A stretch of 64,000 nt of DNA from Acanthaster planci (lineage: Eukaryota; Echinodermata; Asteroidea; Valvatida; Acanthasteridae): NCBI RefSeq assembly GCF_001949145.1, contig NW_019091542.1, positions 149,372-213,371 on the forward strand, in the 5' to 3' direction. Shown here one piece after another: positions 1-11,446 of the stretch (positions within the stretch are counted from its first letter, which is position 1; every line of letters starts with the position of its first letter). A program made the translations under genes and the position numbers. The notes under the pieces were generated by a model. That model saw nothing but the letters and a program-made list of their open reading frames with translations. It searched no databases and was not told the DNA's origin.

Positions 1-1050
1 CACACAGAGAATTAACATTGTACTGCACAGACAATGAACCGCCATTTTGGTTAAACATTTTGATAAACAAGATTGTTACGAGGCAATAATGGGTATAAGT
101 GTTTCTAGCCCGGTTTGAATACTTGAATTGAACCCACTGACGTTACCAAATATCAGCTGCATATAAACACTTGTGTTAAAACTAAAACTATCACCTGTTA
201 CCGAACATCTTTGCAACAATGACTGTAGATTGTCGTTCTTTACATTTACCACATCGGCAGGTGAAGCTAACCTTGAAAACGTAATATTTCCGTACAGTTT
301 TTCGTCACCTTTACATGTACTTTTGCACACAAGCACTGGTAAAGTTTAAAAACCAAAGAAATAAACGAATAAATAAAAAATTACGAACATTTTTCAGTCT
401 CTCATTTTCCAAAGCACTACACCATTCTTTGCTCGAATTCATTGATCGGAAGCTTTAGGAATTAGATTTTCCAGACGTTGAAATGCAAACCGGAACCTCT
501 GAAGACGCTTATTTCATATACATTGTGCGTGGCGAAGTAATTCTCGAGCCGAACATTTATCAACAAGTATATTTAATTTCATGTCAATTTCACTTCAAGA
601 TGGCCATTTTTTCTTTTTGCGGATATTCATTTTAAATACTAGGCCTAATCCCAAATTGTTTGATGTTTGATTTGAAGAGTCATTTTAATGTTTAATTTGT
701 GTTTGTTAATCCTCGTTCATCGAGCAGAATCCATAGTACAATTTACTGAAAAGTATCACTAAAACAGACATGCAAATCTATATCTAACATGCATTGCCTT
801 AGTTTTAATAACGCTGAATGAAGGATTTAAACTAAAAAAGTGTATAACTTCAGGCCTGTCTGAATAGCATGAGAGACGGCCAGAGCCCCATGCCGTACAC
901 AGACAACGCTTCACAAGGCCACGTGTTTAACGATGAACATCACCTCACTTTCAACGACTCCTATCTGTCTGTGCTATGCAGAATGAATCGTAAATTTGGC
1001 CCTTTTCTATATGAAGCGCCATCATGCGTCATGAAATTGAGACTCTAGGT
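1..1050. other. Start of tandem unit 1: 3' flank of the unit 1 Ly6-like gene
   Basis: No gene is supported here. The stretch is homologous to 10.3-11.4 kb (for example 660-780 with 10925-11060, and 840-1040 with 11110-11300), and parts recur at 18.9-19.0 kb and 21.2-21.4 kb. An 86-codon open frame on the minus strand at 76-336 follows an acceptor-like CAG but is not open in the other units, so I do not call it a gene. Confidence 0.5.
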
Positions 1051-2329
1051 CTAAACTGCGACATTATTTGCACTTGCACCACCGCCAACCTCATTATCGT
1101 TACACAGAGCACCACTGCAGCAGGTTTGACTCAGTGTCATACCCGAAAATTCAAAGTCCGTCAAGTCAATACAGGGTACACCTTCAACATCTCGGTGACA
1201 AGATCGCATCACTGTAGTTGTTGCAGGCATGTCCTCGTCTTCCTCAGTTTCCGAATAGATTGTCTGCATAATAAAACGAGAAATAAAAGATTACCATCCA
1301 GTAGAGTCTCAGGTGCCAATTTAGGTTGGGTTGGGTTGGGTTTGGTTTGGCGACCATCAAAGAGTATTCATAATTGTGGGCTTTTGTTTAACACATCCTT
1401 CGATATTTTCAGGATGTGTGTTTCAGATGTAACCCGAATACATGTAATTGTGATAAAAGTTCTTTCTCAGTGCTTAACTTTCTCATCGTTTGAACAGCTT
1501 TAAAACTGCCTTTCCCTGATGAATTATTCACCAAGAATCGATCTTGTTTGTGTTATTTCTGAATACTTACTACGCAAGGTCCTCCACACGGTGTAGTCTG
1601 GATCCCACTGCTGTCGAACGGATTCCCACAACCTTCTTCTCCTATCTTCACATCACCAAAGCTGGTGAGAACACAGTCGTAGCATTGGCCATCAACACCA
1701 TAAGTGACTAGAAAGAAAATGGACAAAATTTAACAAAGTAAAAATCGAAGAGTACATTGTCATATAACTAAACATCTCCTCTTAACACTGGTGTTGAATG
1801 TAGACTTCAACAAAATAAAGTAAGTTACATTTTTGAACTTGAACTTTATGATTAAATGATTTGAGAGTTAAACCAACCATATGTATATGGCTATATTAAC
1901 GATGCCGGTTCTGGTGATTAAAAATGACTGCCACGTTATCCATAAAGGAAAGACGTCTACCTATACCTCCAGAGATTAAATTAATGTTTCCTTTAAGCAC
2001 CCTTTTTGTGTGTAAACAGCTTTGCCATCCAAAATATTTGGTCATTAAAATCAACACTACTGTCATTCGTATTCTACTCACTATAAGCATCAAAACAGAA
2101 ACGCAATTACGTCACAAAAAGCTGCTCCGCAAAATAAAACCTAAAGCAAAAACGCCTCTCGTTATTCAACATTTTATGCTCAAGGTAACCAGAAGTTCGT
2201 ATACCCAAAGGGCATGTAATAACCGATAGCTGGTTTACTTACACAACACTGACAAAACAATCACGTTGAAAACGAAGTTCTTCATTGTGTTCAGCTGGTA
2301 GCGGACGTGCGCAAAGTACGAAAGTCAAT
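1051..2329 (-). CDS. Ly6/uPAR-like secreted protein, tandem unit 1 (GPI tail lost)
   Basis: I assembled three coding exons on the minus strand: 2285-2243 (43 nt, signal peptide MKNFVFNVIVLSVL), 1707-1571 (137 nt) and 1263-1051 (213 nt). Phases are 1 then 0 and the total is 130 codons. An acceptor at 2331/2330 implies a 5'UTR intron ending at 2329. The mature part has ten cysteines in LU order (CYDC, GCG, PC-GGPC, SCH, PC, CC-SGAL-CN), typical of the three-finger Ly6/uPAR fold. The frame stops soon after CN, following a short Gly/Ala stretch, with no hydrophobic tail, so the product should be secreted rather than GPI-anchored. Comparison with units 2 and 3 shows that the last codons are former 3'UTR brought in by a deletion. 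Function is unknown; LU proteins act as receptors, ligands or channel modulators. Domain call is firm, expression unknown. Confidence 0.85.
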
Positions 2330-4092
2330 CTGTGGAGAAAAGCAGGAACAGTTACAGATCAAAAGCCCAAGCATCTGGAAGAAGATCGGTCATCATTTAC
2401 TTTGTTACTCAGAGAAGCAAACTTATATACAATGAAGAGCAAAGATATATTCTTTTCAGTTTGTACCAGAATAAATGTATGATGAATGAAAGTGCAGATG
2501 AATTTTTTTTGTTTTGGGGCCTTTATTAACAGCTTCATAAACAAATCAAGAATTACCCGTAGCCTTAGAGATGTATAAACTTGAAACAAAATGTCAGACT
2601 TGAAATGAAAACTAGTTTAATGTATATTTAAGTATAAAGGCTTGATGCCGTTTGAGGTCGGGTCTTTAGGTGAGAAATCTTTATCACTGCAAAAATGTAT
2701 GCACGTTATTTTACGTATGTTCACTCCCATGCCTTTGTGCACGTTCAGTTGAGAGCGCAAGCGCACTTAATCACTTTACTGTGGACTTCAAGTCAGACGA
2801 CACAGACACCATTCCGACACTTCTTTCCGCGTATACAGACCATAACTTATTTTTAACAAAATGGAAACAATAAAGTTCATGGAGATAACCTGATAACTAA
2901 ATAATCATAAGACAACATTATACCATCGTATTATATGAACCAAGTTGCACAAAATTTGAAACAAATTCTGAAAAAAAATAATAGGCCTAATAAGCACAAT
3001 CGGATTTGAAAGAAAATACGTCCACCGTCTTTCCCATTTTAAAACCACTTCTCCAGTTCATCCAAACAAACGAAATAAAGTGTCGTTTGTATCAAGACCC
3101 GATAAAAACATCAGTGGTATGTTCAAGTTATTGAAAATTGAATATTTTGCGCGAGAATCATTTGTCCGTAGTAGTGCATATCGTATATGTATACGTTCAT
3201 GTTGATTGGGTACATGTACACATGTATAAACACACACATCATGGCCGACCGTCAATCGAGAACCAAACTTCAAACTGATTCAACTAACGAAGGACAATTC
3301 GCGATAGTTTAATCATAACACAATAACGTTTCTCAGGCTCCCTTTCAATAACCCAGGCATGCAGCATCTTCAGAAAAACTGGCGAACTATCCAAAATTTC
3401 GATTATAAAATACCCTTTTTACGTCCTGATACGTAACGTACACCGGCATCTTTCACCCCACTTTCTTGGAAATGACTCTTATGATCATTAAGAAACACAT
3501 CACAAGATGAAATCTGAATCCCAATTTTTATTTCTGTGGTATAAAATTAGCAAACATTTACACGATGTGGAAGATCTCCGCTGATGGTTTTGGTTTGGTC
3601 GTTTGCCGGAAGGCGTCGCCATTTTAACGAACAGAAGAAAGTGACCATGACTTTGCAGAATTTTAGCGCATGTGCACAAACTAAGTGGAATTAGTCAGCA
3701 GCGTTTAGGCACTTTCAACGTGTCTCACATACTGGATTTTTCTTTTCCAGTTTACATTGCATTTTAACTTTTTTTTATCTGGCTACCCCTCCCCCTTCGT
3801 GCAAGTTTTGTTTTTATCTTTTCAAAATAACAACCGTCCGGCTGTCACTGTGAAAATTCATTGATAATCTGCATCCACACGAAGCAACAGAATCATTTGT
3901 TGTTACAGAAGCCAACTAGATTTATATCCCAATATTATCAATGGCTGGATTAGGTATCATTTAAAAAAGCGAGACAGACGGACTCGGTACAACAGGAAGT
4001 ATTTTATTTCTGTGCGCAGTTTTTTTGTTTTCCCTGGGACACTATATTTGTAATCAAATGTGCAACGGTGTGCGGTACAGCCCGGTTTAAAC

Positions 4093-4171
4093 CGGTTCCC
4101 TGTGTAGCTCAAATTTCCAAACTGACGGCTTGAATCGGTTCCCTGTAGCTCAAATTTCCAAACTGACGGCT
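4093..4171. repeat. 43-bp tandem duplication
   Basis: Two adjacent copies of a block that begins CGGTTCCCTG and ends AAACTGACGGCT, differing by a two-base deletion and little else. Confidence 0.8.
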
Positions 4172-4790
4172 GGTTCATGCATTCTTGTCTGGTTGGCGGG
4201 GATGCCTCATTCTTCTATTCCCAAGTCCGTTTCACCAGTAGTTATGCTTTCGGTTCAAGCATCGTCGCAGAAGTTTTGTACACTCGACTATGTGATGTGC
4301 AAGTTGGCAGGTTTAAAAAGGGGTCGGAAAGTTCCATCGAGATCTGACACTGCGCGTCAGTTGGTCAATTGCTTTTTTTATCAACTCATTTACACTGTCC
4401 TTTATGGACAATGGTGTTGCAACGGTGGTTTTATTTGGGGGGGGGACAAAAATTGTTCTAAATGGTTTTAAATTCCTACATGGATGTCCTGCGCACCCTC
4501 AAACCATTAAATCCGCAAAGAAACCACAGGAAAGGCGTGAAAATGTAGTAAGCTTGTACCAAACTGCTGTTATATCTTTCAGTAACAAGCTACATGAAAA
4601 ATGACACTCTAACGTCTTTTCACGCCATCATTTGAACAGGGGGTTGGTTGAACACGTTTTGACGATTGTTTTATTATGTTTGGTTTTCATTGACATGCAT
4701 TGGTAATTTATCTACGGAAACGTATAGAGACCATCTGAATTTCCAATTTTCTTTAACAATTTATCTCAGAAACAGGGAATACAGAAATTA

Positions 4791-4925
4791 TTTAAGACGT
4801 CTTTCCCCTATATCCCAACTCGGAAAGACGTTTTTCTCGACATCCAATCTAGGAAAAATGCCTTTCCCGGATCTGAAGACGTTTTTCAAAGATATCAGAA
4901 CATTGCTAAGGGAAAGGCATCTTTC
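4791..4925. repeat. Imperfect minisatellite of AAGACGTCTTTCCC-type units
   Basis: Four to five diverged units of about 22-37 bp, each carrying a form of AAGACGTTTTTC or AAATGCCTTTCCC. The corresponding place in unit 2 (15540-15620) has only two or three units, so copy number changed after the duplication. Confidence 0.6.
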
Positions 4926-7857
4926 CATGAAACCGTATCGTGGAACGATGACTGAAATATATCATTATTCCATCTTTCAAAGATACATATCAGAAAAAAT
5001 TTTAAAACTCGTGTGCTAGCTTCAATGTATCAGATGTTCTCCAATCAGGAGATGAACAATAGGCTTAAATGTAAATACTGCAGGTTAAGGGTAATAAGCC
5101 AGCAAAAACCTCGACCGGGTATGGACCGGATCATCTTCGAAACATATCACTGCCGTCGTTCCTCAGCTTACTGATAATTATTCCCAAAATTTCCAATTAT
5201 GGGGTAGATTCTGTCTCAAAAATCATCAAAGTCTGTAGGAAAATTTTACTGTATGGTGTAGTGAACTACCGTAGCTGTTTATACGGTTTTGACTAATTGG
5301 TGTCTTTTGAGTATTCCATGTGCATAGATTTAAAGGTCTTTACAAAAATTGTGGACTCGAGCTATAGACAACTAAATTTGACAGTCTTCAGTTTGGGTAT
5401 ATACAAGTACTTGCTCTTGACGAGTTATGCGGATATTCGCAGTAACAGGCCACACAAGGCAGTATCGGCACTTTGTACTTAGATAGCCTTACAGTACTCG
5501 TTACAAAACTAAATCCATAAGCCAGGTGAAACTAACTAAAAGAATACATAAATAGTTCTAGATGTAGCTAGATCAAGTAGCATTTTCTCTATATTTAACC
5601 AGATTGTAAACACTAACAGTAAACGTTCGTACAACTTACTTTGGTTTTCAGTCCAGTGGTTGCTCCAAACCGAAACGACGATGACGACGAGACGATGAAG
5701 TCTGCAGTGTAAAACAACTTGATGATACTTTTTATAATGGTTACGATGATCCATACCAGCCTGGGCATTATCTGCACGCATGCGCATGAGAATTTTAACT
5801 TGTCAATCACTGGCATCTGAGGATAGGCCTATGTAATAGATCGTCGTAGACTCTCCCAGTCCCTGAAATGCCATTTGGACGTCGAGTACCTACGTATTCA
5901 CGAACTCAAACACAAAATGGCGAGACGAAACATTAGACCTTTGTCGAGGATTTAGGAGCTATCGAATGTATCGTCACAGTCTGATGGTCGTATCGTAATC
6001 TCAACCACAGCGGAATACGAACAGACACTTTCCATCAACTGTACCTAGCACTTTAGAAATAAAGATAATAATAAATAAAAATAAAGATTTGAAGCAAATA
6101 ATTCCAACTGCAGTTGTCTCTTAGGCTCCACTAGGATCATGCTTGAGGAGAAAGTAACAAAAGCTGATCCGCGCCGGGCTGAAAAAAATAATTACAGTAA
6201 CTGACGGACAAATTGTACTTAACAATTACTGAATTACTTTTGGCTTAAAACCTAAATGGACGAAGTGTACAACAGTAGTTTCCGCTCATTTTTGAACAAG
6301 TCTAGTATCCTTGGGCCCCAGTTTCGCAGTGAATGTACAAACGGTGCCTTGTACATCCCGACTTGATCCCTGGGTCTCGTATAGGTTTAGTCATATTTCA
6401 TTTTCATGCAGATGGTCGAGATATCGAGACTCGTGCGTGGAGGATGCCTATTTGATATGATGATAATGTCGATTTTCATTTGTAATTCTAATTTCGGTTC
6501 TAGCAGCACAGAGACGTTTATAGAGAAGGCTGCTAACATGGTTTAGTGTGGTTTGCAAATTCATTAGTTAAAAAAGTTCAAGCGGAAACACCACCCTCAT
6601 CAGTTGAACAGATCGAGCCGCGTTCAGTCTGTTATCAGGTGTATTAATTTTGTTGGTAACGACGCGACTGCACAAATATTCAATCAGTCTCACGCCCTAT
6701 CAGTTCCACTTATATAGCAATCTCTCTCAAATCTCTCTTCTTTCAGCCATCTACTACTTGCTACGTTGTGTGCTTAAACCATGACTCGCACTCAGCAGCA
6801 CGATATGTAACTTCTTCACCATCACACAAACTTTTAGCTTAACCTATCCCTCCCCCTATCTCTGTCTGTCTCTTTCTCTCGTCATGCGCTACGCTAATAC
6901 CAGGGTGCTGTTGGTTTCCAAGTTGCCAAAGGCTGTTAAGATATACATGTAGAGCTTTTTCCTGTGATACCACAATCTTGGTGGGCCACCATGTGTTTTG
7001 GTGGTAATGAGTGGATAATGTTGTGATGGTAATCTACTTATTCAAGATAACTAATCAAGCATGCAGCGTTAATCTGCACGTGCGCTTGCACGTGGTTAAA
7101 GCAGCCCGTAGGAATATGTGCGACCAGCGTGGCCTTGACAGTGATCGCCACCGCCAGGTAGTTGGTAACCCACAGACTCGCCGTGTTTCGCTGTGGCATA
7201 CTGGAGTAAATAAATGCTAGAAAAGATGCACGAAGAAGATGCGCAGTTCTCCTCAGTAGCCGTCAGGAGTCAGTGAGTGATCTCCGCAGATGCGCTCGAA
7301 AATTCCAAATCAGCGGTGGTTATTTAGCGAAAGTTGGACGTTTTTAAAGTCAGTTATGACATTTTGCGTTTCAGGCGGTAGAGAACAAATACCCAAAATA
7401 TGAGCAGCGATATTTATACCATGAGTCGCAATCCTACTGGTTCCTACGGTTAAAGGAAGGTGGAAACATGCCGCAGGAATGCATTTGACAACGTGGTGAG
7501 GTTTCATACCGAGACAGTTGTGGACAGTGACAGAAAGGACAACGGATATTCCCATGTCTTTGTGTGGTTTTTATTTTTCTCTGAACCAGCTACATTCTCT
7601 CAGTTTTCTTGTGCGTATTTTTTGGAGAATTTGTAATTCTGTTTATTGTTAAGAGAGACGTTTTGAGGATGTAAAGACGTTACCAGACTTTCATTGTCAC
7701 TGGAATATCAGAACAATCACTAAAATTATCGAAATTTAAGTCTCCGATGACGATTGTTTCTATCTCATGTTGATCGAACATGTGGAAGTGTTACGGACAC
7801 GCATGCGCGGTATCCGCGCTCCTTTGCAAATGCAACTCTAGCTGAGCATTCCTTATA

Positions 7858-7995
7858 GAAGTTCTGCATGGCAGCCATTTTTCCGGTAAGAGCTTTTGTT
7901 CCACGGGGATACACACGAGTAGACCTTTTGTACTATCCCTACGCGCCAAAAGCAGTTACCGGAAATATGGCTGCCATGCAGACCTCTACCATGGA
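7858..7995. mobile_element. Short foldback (MITE-like) element
   Basis: The left arm (TTCTGCATGGCAGCCATTTT... TTCCGGTAA) recurs as the reverse complement on the right (TTACCGGAAATATGGCTGCC... ATGCAGACC). Arms are about 55 bp with few mismatches and a loop of about 25 bp. There is no coding capacity. Confidence 0.75.
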
Positions 7996-9099
7996 GGTAG
8001 AATCAACTCCATGCCTCTACTGTAGCCCGAAAGCGGCGCGGAATTAAGTTGTTAGGTCCTTGCAGCACGTGCAGTGCTGGCGGTGGCCATCATTGACCTT
8101 TTTGATCTCCGTATGTGGTGACTCCTTCTGTTTAATAGCTCCATGGTTGAGATGCTATCCTCTGGTAAGGAGGACCGGTCTCAGAAACAGACATAGACTT
8201 TGCTTTGATGATACGATCTCTTTAATTCGTCAAGAAAAATCCCAACAGGAAAAATCCCAGTAAAGAAAAATCCTAAACATAAATGTTTTTACAATTAAAC
8301 ATAATTTATCACAATCAATATAAAATGTAAGTAATAAATGCTATTTAATGGGTGACAATGTAGGTTTATGGGACTCACCCGGCACCTTGTCTTCGGCACA
8401 CGACTAGTGGAATGTTACATGTACACGTGCTCCCTGTAATGCAACTTTACAACTACCCAATATGAATACATGTAATGTAGTGAAAATGTCAATTGAATAC
8501 GAAGACCAGCGCAGAAGTTCATTGAAATGTCAGAATATTGGCAGTGGTACGCACAATAGTGAAAGGTTTCGTGCTCCCTCATGACACGCCATACTGACGA
8601 AGTCAGTAAATTCTGATACGTAGGCCATGCGCACCAAGACGGCAAGCAGCCCGGTCAGAGGTCACAGAAAGTTACGTATTACCCACAGCGTATACACTGT
8701 GGTGTCACTGCAATGCATGTACGAAATACTGACATTATACAACAACGGAAACACGTAGACGACTGACTTATGACAGGAGTCATGAGCACGGCAAAGGAAA
8801 GCTCCCCATTTCATATGACAGTAATTCTAAAATGAAAAGGAGTACTAACTTACTTAGCACTTCTCGAAAACAAGAATGAACCAACGTCAGGCAGGATACC
8901 TTCCCTCTGATGACAAGGCTAAAAATCAACAACACGGGCAGAACTAGACTGTGGCAGACTGGCCCTCCTCGTGCGCCCATGTCTTACGAAAGAGCGAGAA
9001 GAAAAGCAGAGCGTGTAAAGACGCTAATTTATATTCATGATCCCTATATTTACATTTATCACAATCCAGTCACGTGGGTGACAAAGGTCTATTGGTTGG

Positions 9100-9565
9100 C
9101 CTGGACTATCCGGTTCGTTAGTGACTTCGTCACAAAGCTTAAAGGCGGCCGCGGACGCGCGCGCCACGACAGATCGCTGATGTTGTGTACGTGTGTTAAT
9201 TTTCGGTTTCATGGTTAACCATGTAAACGGCGATCAATGCATTTAACCCTATGTGAAGCGCACGTGTGCAGTGGGCGTGGTCTAAACTGAAGTGACGTCA
9301 CACTTACAAACCGGATAGACAGGTTCGCATACACTCTCCGCGGTTCGTAAGTGCGACGTCACTTCAGTTTAAACCACGCCCACTATGTACACGTGCACTG
9401 AACATAGGGTTACGTGCATTGGTCGCCGTACCGTTTACGTGGAACCATGGAACCGGAAGTTAGCGTGTGACTTCAGCAATTGTCCAATGAAAGCCTGCAA
9501 ATCGTGGCGCGTCGCCTCTGTGACGAAGTCACTTACGAACAGGATTACTGTGGTGTCCCAGTCAC
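9100..9565. mobile_element. Large foldback element, arms about 200 bp
   Basis: The two halves are imperfect inverted copies meeting near 9325. GTTCGTTAGTGACTTCGTCA at the left end pairs with TGACGAAGTCACTTACGAAC at the right, and GTGGGCGTGGTCTAAACTGA pairs with TCAGTTTAAACCACGCCCAC around the centre. A further inverted pair (ATTACTGTGGTGTCCC at 9544 and GGGGACACCACAGTAAT at 9672) lies at and beyond the right end. GC content is much higher than in the surroundings and there is no ORF of a transposase. Confidence 0.8.
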
Positions 9566-10249
9566 TCAGACGCGCATTCCTAAACTTGACAAATACGTGA
9601 TTTTGGTTAGCTGTGCGCTCCTATTGGCTGATGAGGAAGCATTCAATGGCGTCTTTTTTGTTCAAGTGCGAGGGGACACCACAGTAATGGCTCTGGATTC
9701 TTGTCACCGGATCTGTTTTCACCACCACAAGTAAATGTGAAATATACAAATCAAGTGAAGGAAGAAAAAAGAAGTATAAACCGGCAAAGTCCAAGAGCCA
9801 AAACCTAAATGGAAACACCACTACTTTTGCAAGTTTCAACCAAAACATGGCTTTTATTTCCGTGTAGGATCAACAATCAATCGCTCCAAGCATTTGAAAG
9901 TGATATCTCGCTGGTCGGCGTCAGACGGGTTTCGAAGAATAGGACCGATAATCAGCGCCCGGAATTCTTGTCGATGAGGACTCGGTCTGTGCCATTGGCT
10001 TTTATTTGTGATGTTGCTGGAGTTCGAATTCAACAATATTCAACAACAACAACATTCATTGTTGTGAATAATCAACGATTTTGATTTTGTTTCTCAATAA
10101 CAAGAAACGCCGAGTTATGCATTTTCATTTTTTTATTTAGGCACACTATTCATACAAGGTTCACTTACAATTTTTAATAAGTAAATTGATTTATCGAATG
10201 TAAATTAATTGGGAAAACGTTCATAATATGATATTTGTAGAGTAGGCAT

Positions 10250-11419
10250 TAACAATTATGCAAATCGAAATGGTTATTCAGAGAACAACTTATAATAAAC
10301 CTTCGCTAACAGGAAGTGATAACCTCCCGGTCGGAGGTCGTTTACAGTGCAGCCGATCACAGTGCAAATGCCATCAACCCTTCCTAGCGCCCTGTTCGGG
10401 CCCTGGGTACCCACTGACGTTGCCGAGTAACGGCTGGATAAAACAGTTTTTTACAATTAAGACTTTCACCTGTTACCAAACAACTTTGCAAGAAGAGTCT
10501 AGGTTGTTAAATATTGATATTTTCCCATCAACTGGTGAGGCTGGCCTTGGAAACTTATTTCAGTCCAGTTTTTTGTCACATTATGTTCAAAATAATAAGT
10601 AAACAAGTATGAACATTACCCAGTCTCTTCATTTCCAAAGAATAAAAGAAGGGAAGACGCTGTTGATAAACAATTCTGCGTTCGAATAGATTTGTTCCCG
10701 AAGTAGACATGTAAACTATAACATCCGAAAAAGACCAAAGATCCCCTTCATAAATATATCAAACTAACTCAAGACCAGAAACGTTAGTTTATAATTACAT
10801 TTAACTTTAAGTAAATTTCAGAATTATCTAATGTTACTACATATCCATATTGTAAGAGCGCCGAAATGTCCACCCACATTTTTAGTTTTTCAGAAGTAAA
10901 TGGAGATACGCGGCTGTTCTTCCCACCTGTTTGATTTTGATTTAAAGAGACATTTTGATGTTTCATTTTGTTTGGTAATCCTGGTCCATCGGGCAGATTT
11001 ATACAATCTATTGAAATGTACCAATAAACCATACTGCATATCTGTATCTAAATCTAACATGCATTGCTTTTTAAATCGCTAATTAAGAATTTAAAACGAA
11101 AGAAAAAAAACGTAAAACTTCAGGCCAGTCTAATTAGCATGAGACACAGAGCGCAACTTCATGCACACAAGTTCATGTATTTAGCGATGATCTACTCCAC
11201 ATAGGCCCAGATCTGTCTTTGCTATGAAAAATGAAGCATTGTAAATTCAGCCCATCTCTGTATGAAGCTCCATCGTGCGTTATAAAATTGACTCTGGGTC
11301 TTTTTAAAGACCAAAGACGAAACTGTAACATTATGACGTATGTAAAATGCCTAAGAGAGCTCACCTAATTTAAAACCCCAACGCACATTGGCCCGAAGAT
11401 TACGAGGGTAATGCTGCAT
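10250..11419. other. Start of tandem unit 2: 3' flank of the unit 2 Ly6-like gene
   Basis: Homologous to 1-1050. Apart from the displaced GPI-tail relic at 11365-11446, no gene is supported. Confidence 0.5.
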
Positions 11420-11446
11420 TTAATCAGACGCAAAAGTGCATTGGAG
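11365..11446 (-). pseudogene. Out-of-frame relic of the GPI-anchor tail of unit 2
   Basis: Read one base away from the unit 2 frame, this stretch gives SNALLRLIKCSITLVIFGPM followed by CVGVLN and a stop. That aligns residue by residue with the unit 3 tail (SNAISSLINFSITLVVFAPL...). Further upstream in the same shifted frame, NANSPVTLTH matches the unit 3 spacer ANAQATTP. The shift therefore lies a little upstream, near 11470-11490. This is direct sequence comparison within the window; whether the shift is biological or a sequencing error cannot be decided here. Confidence 0.75.

Larger units (their letters stand above)
2330..10250. other. Non-coding remainder of tandem unit 1
   Basis: No supportable gene. 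Blocks match unit 2 in the same order: 2330-2640 with 14244-14600, 3640-5500 with 14640-16170, 5560-6540 with 16250-17000, 6700-6900 with 18010-18130 and 9730-10140 with 18270-18740. The 7.0-9.7 kb part has no evident unit 2 match and contains two foldback elements, which explains most of the length difference between the units. Confidence 0.6.

Noticed and set aside
76-336. 86-codon minus-strand open frame after an acceptor-like CAG
   Set aside because: No LU signature or other known motif, and the homologous stretches in units 2 and 3 are not open in the same frame.
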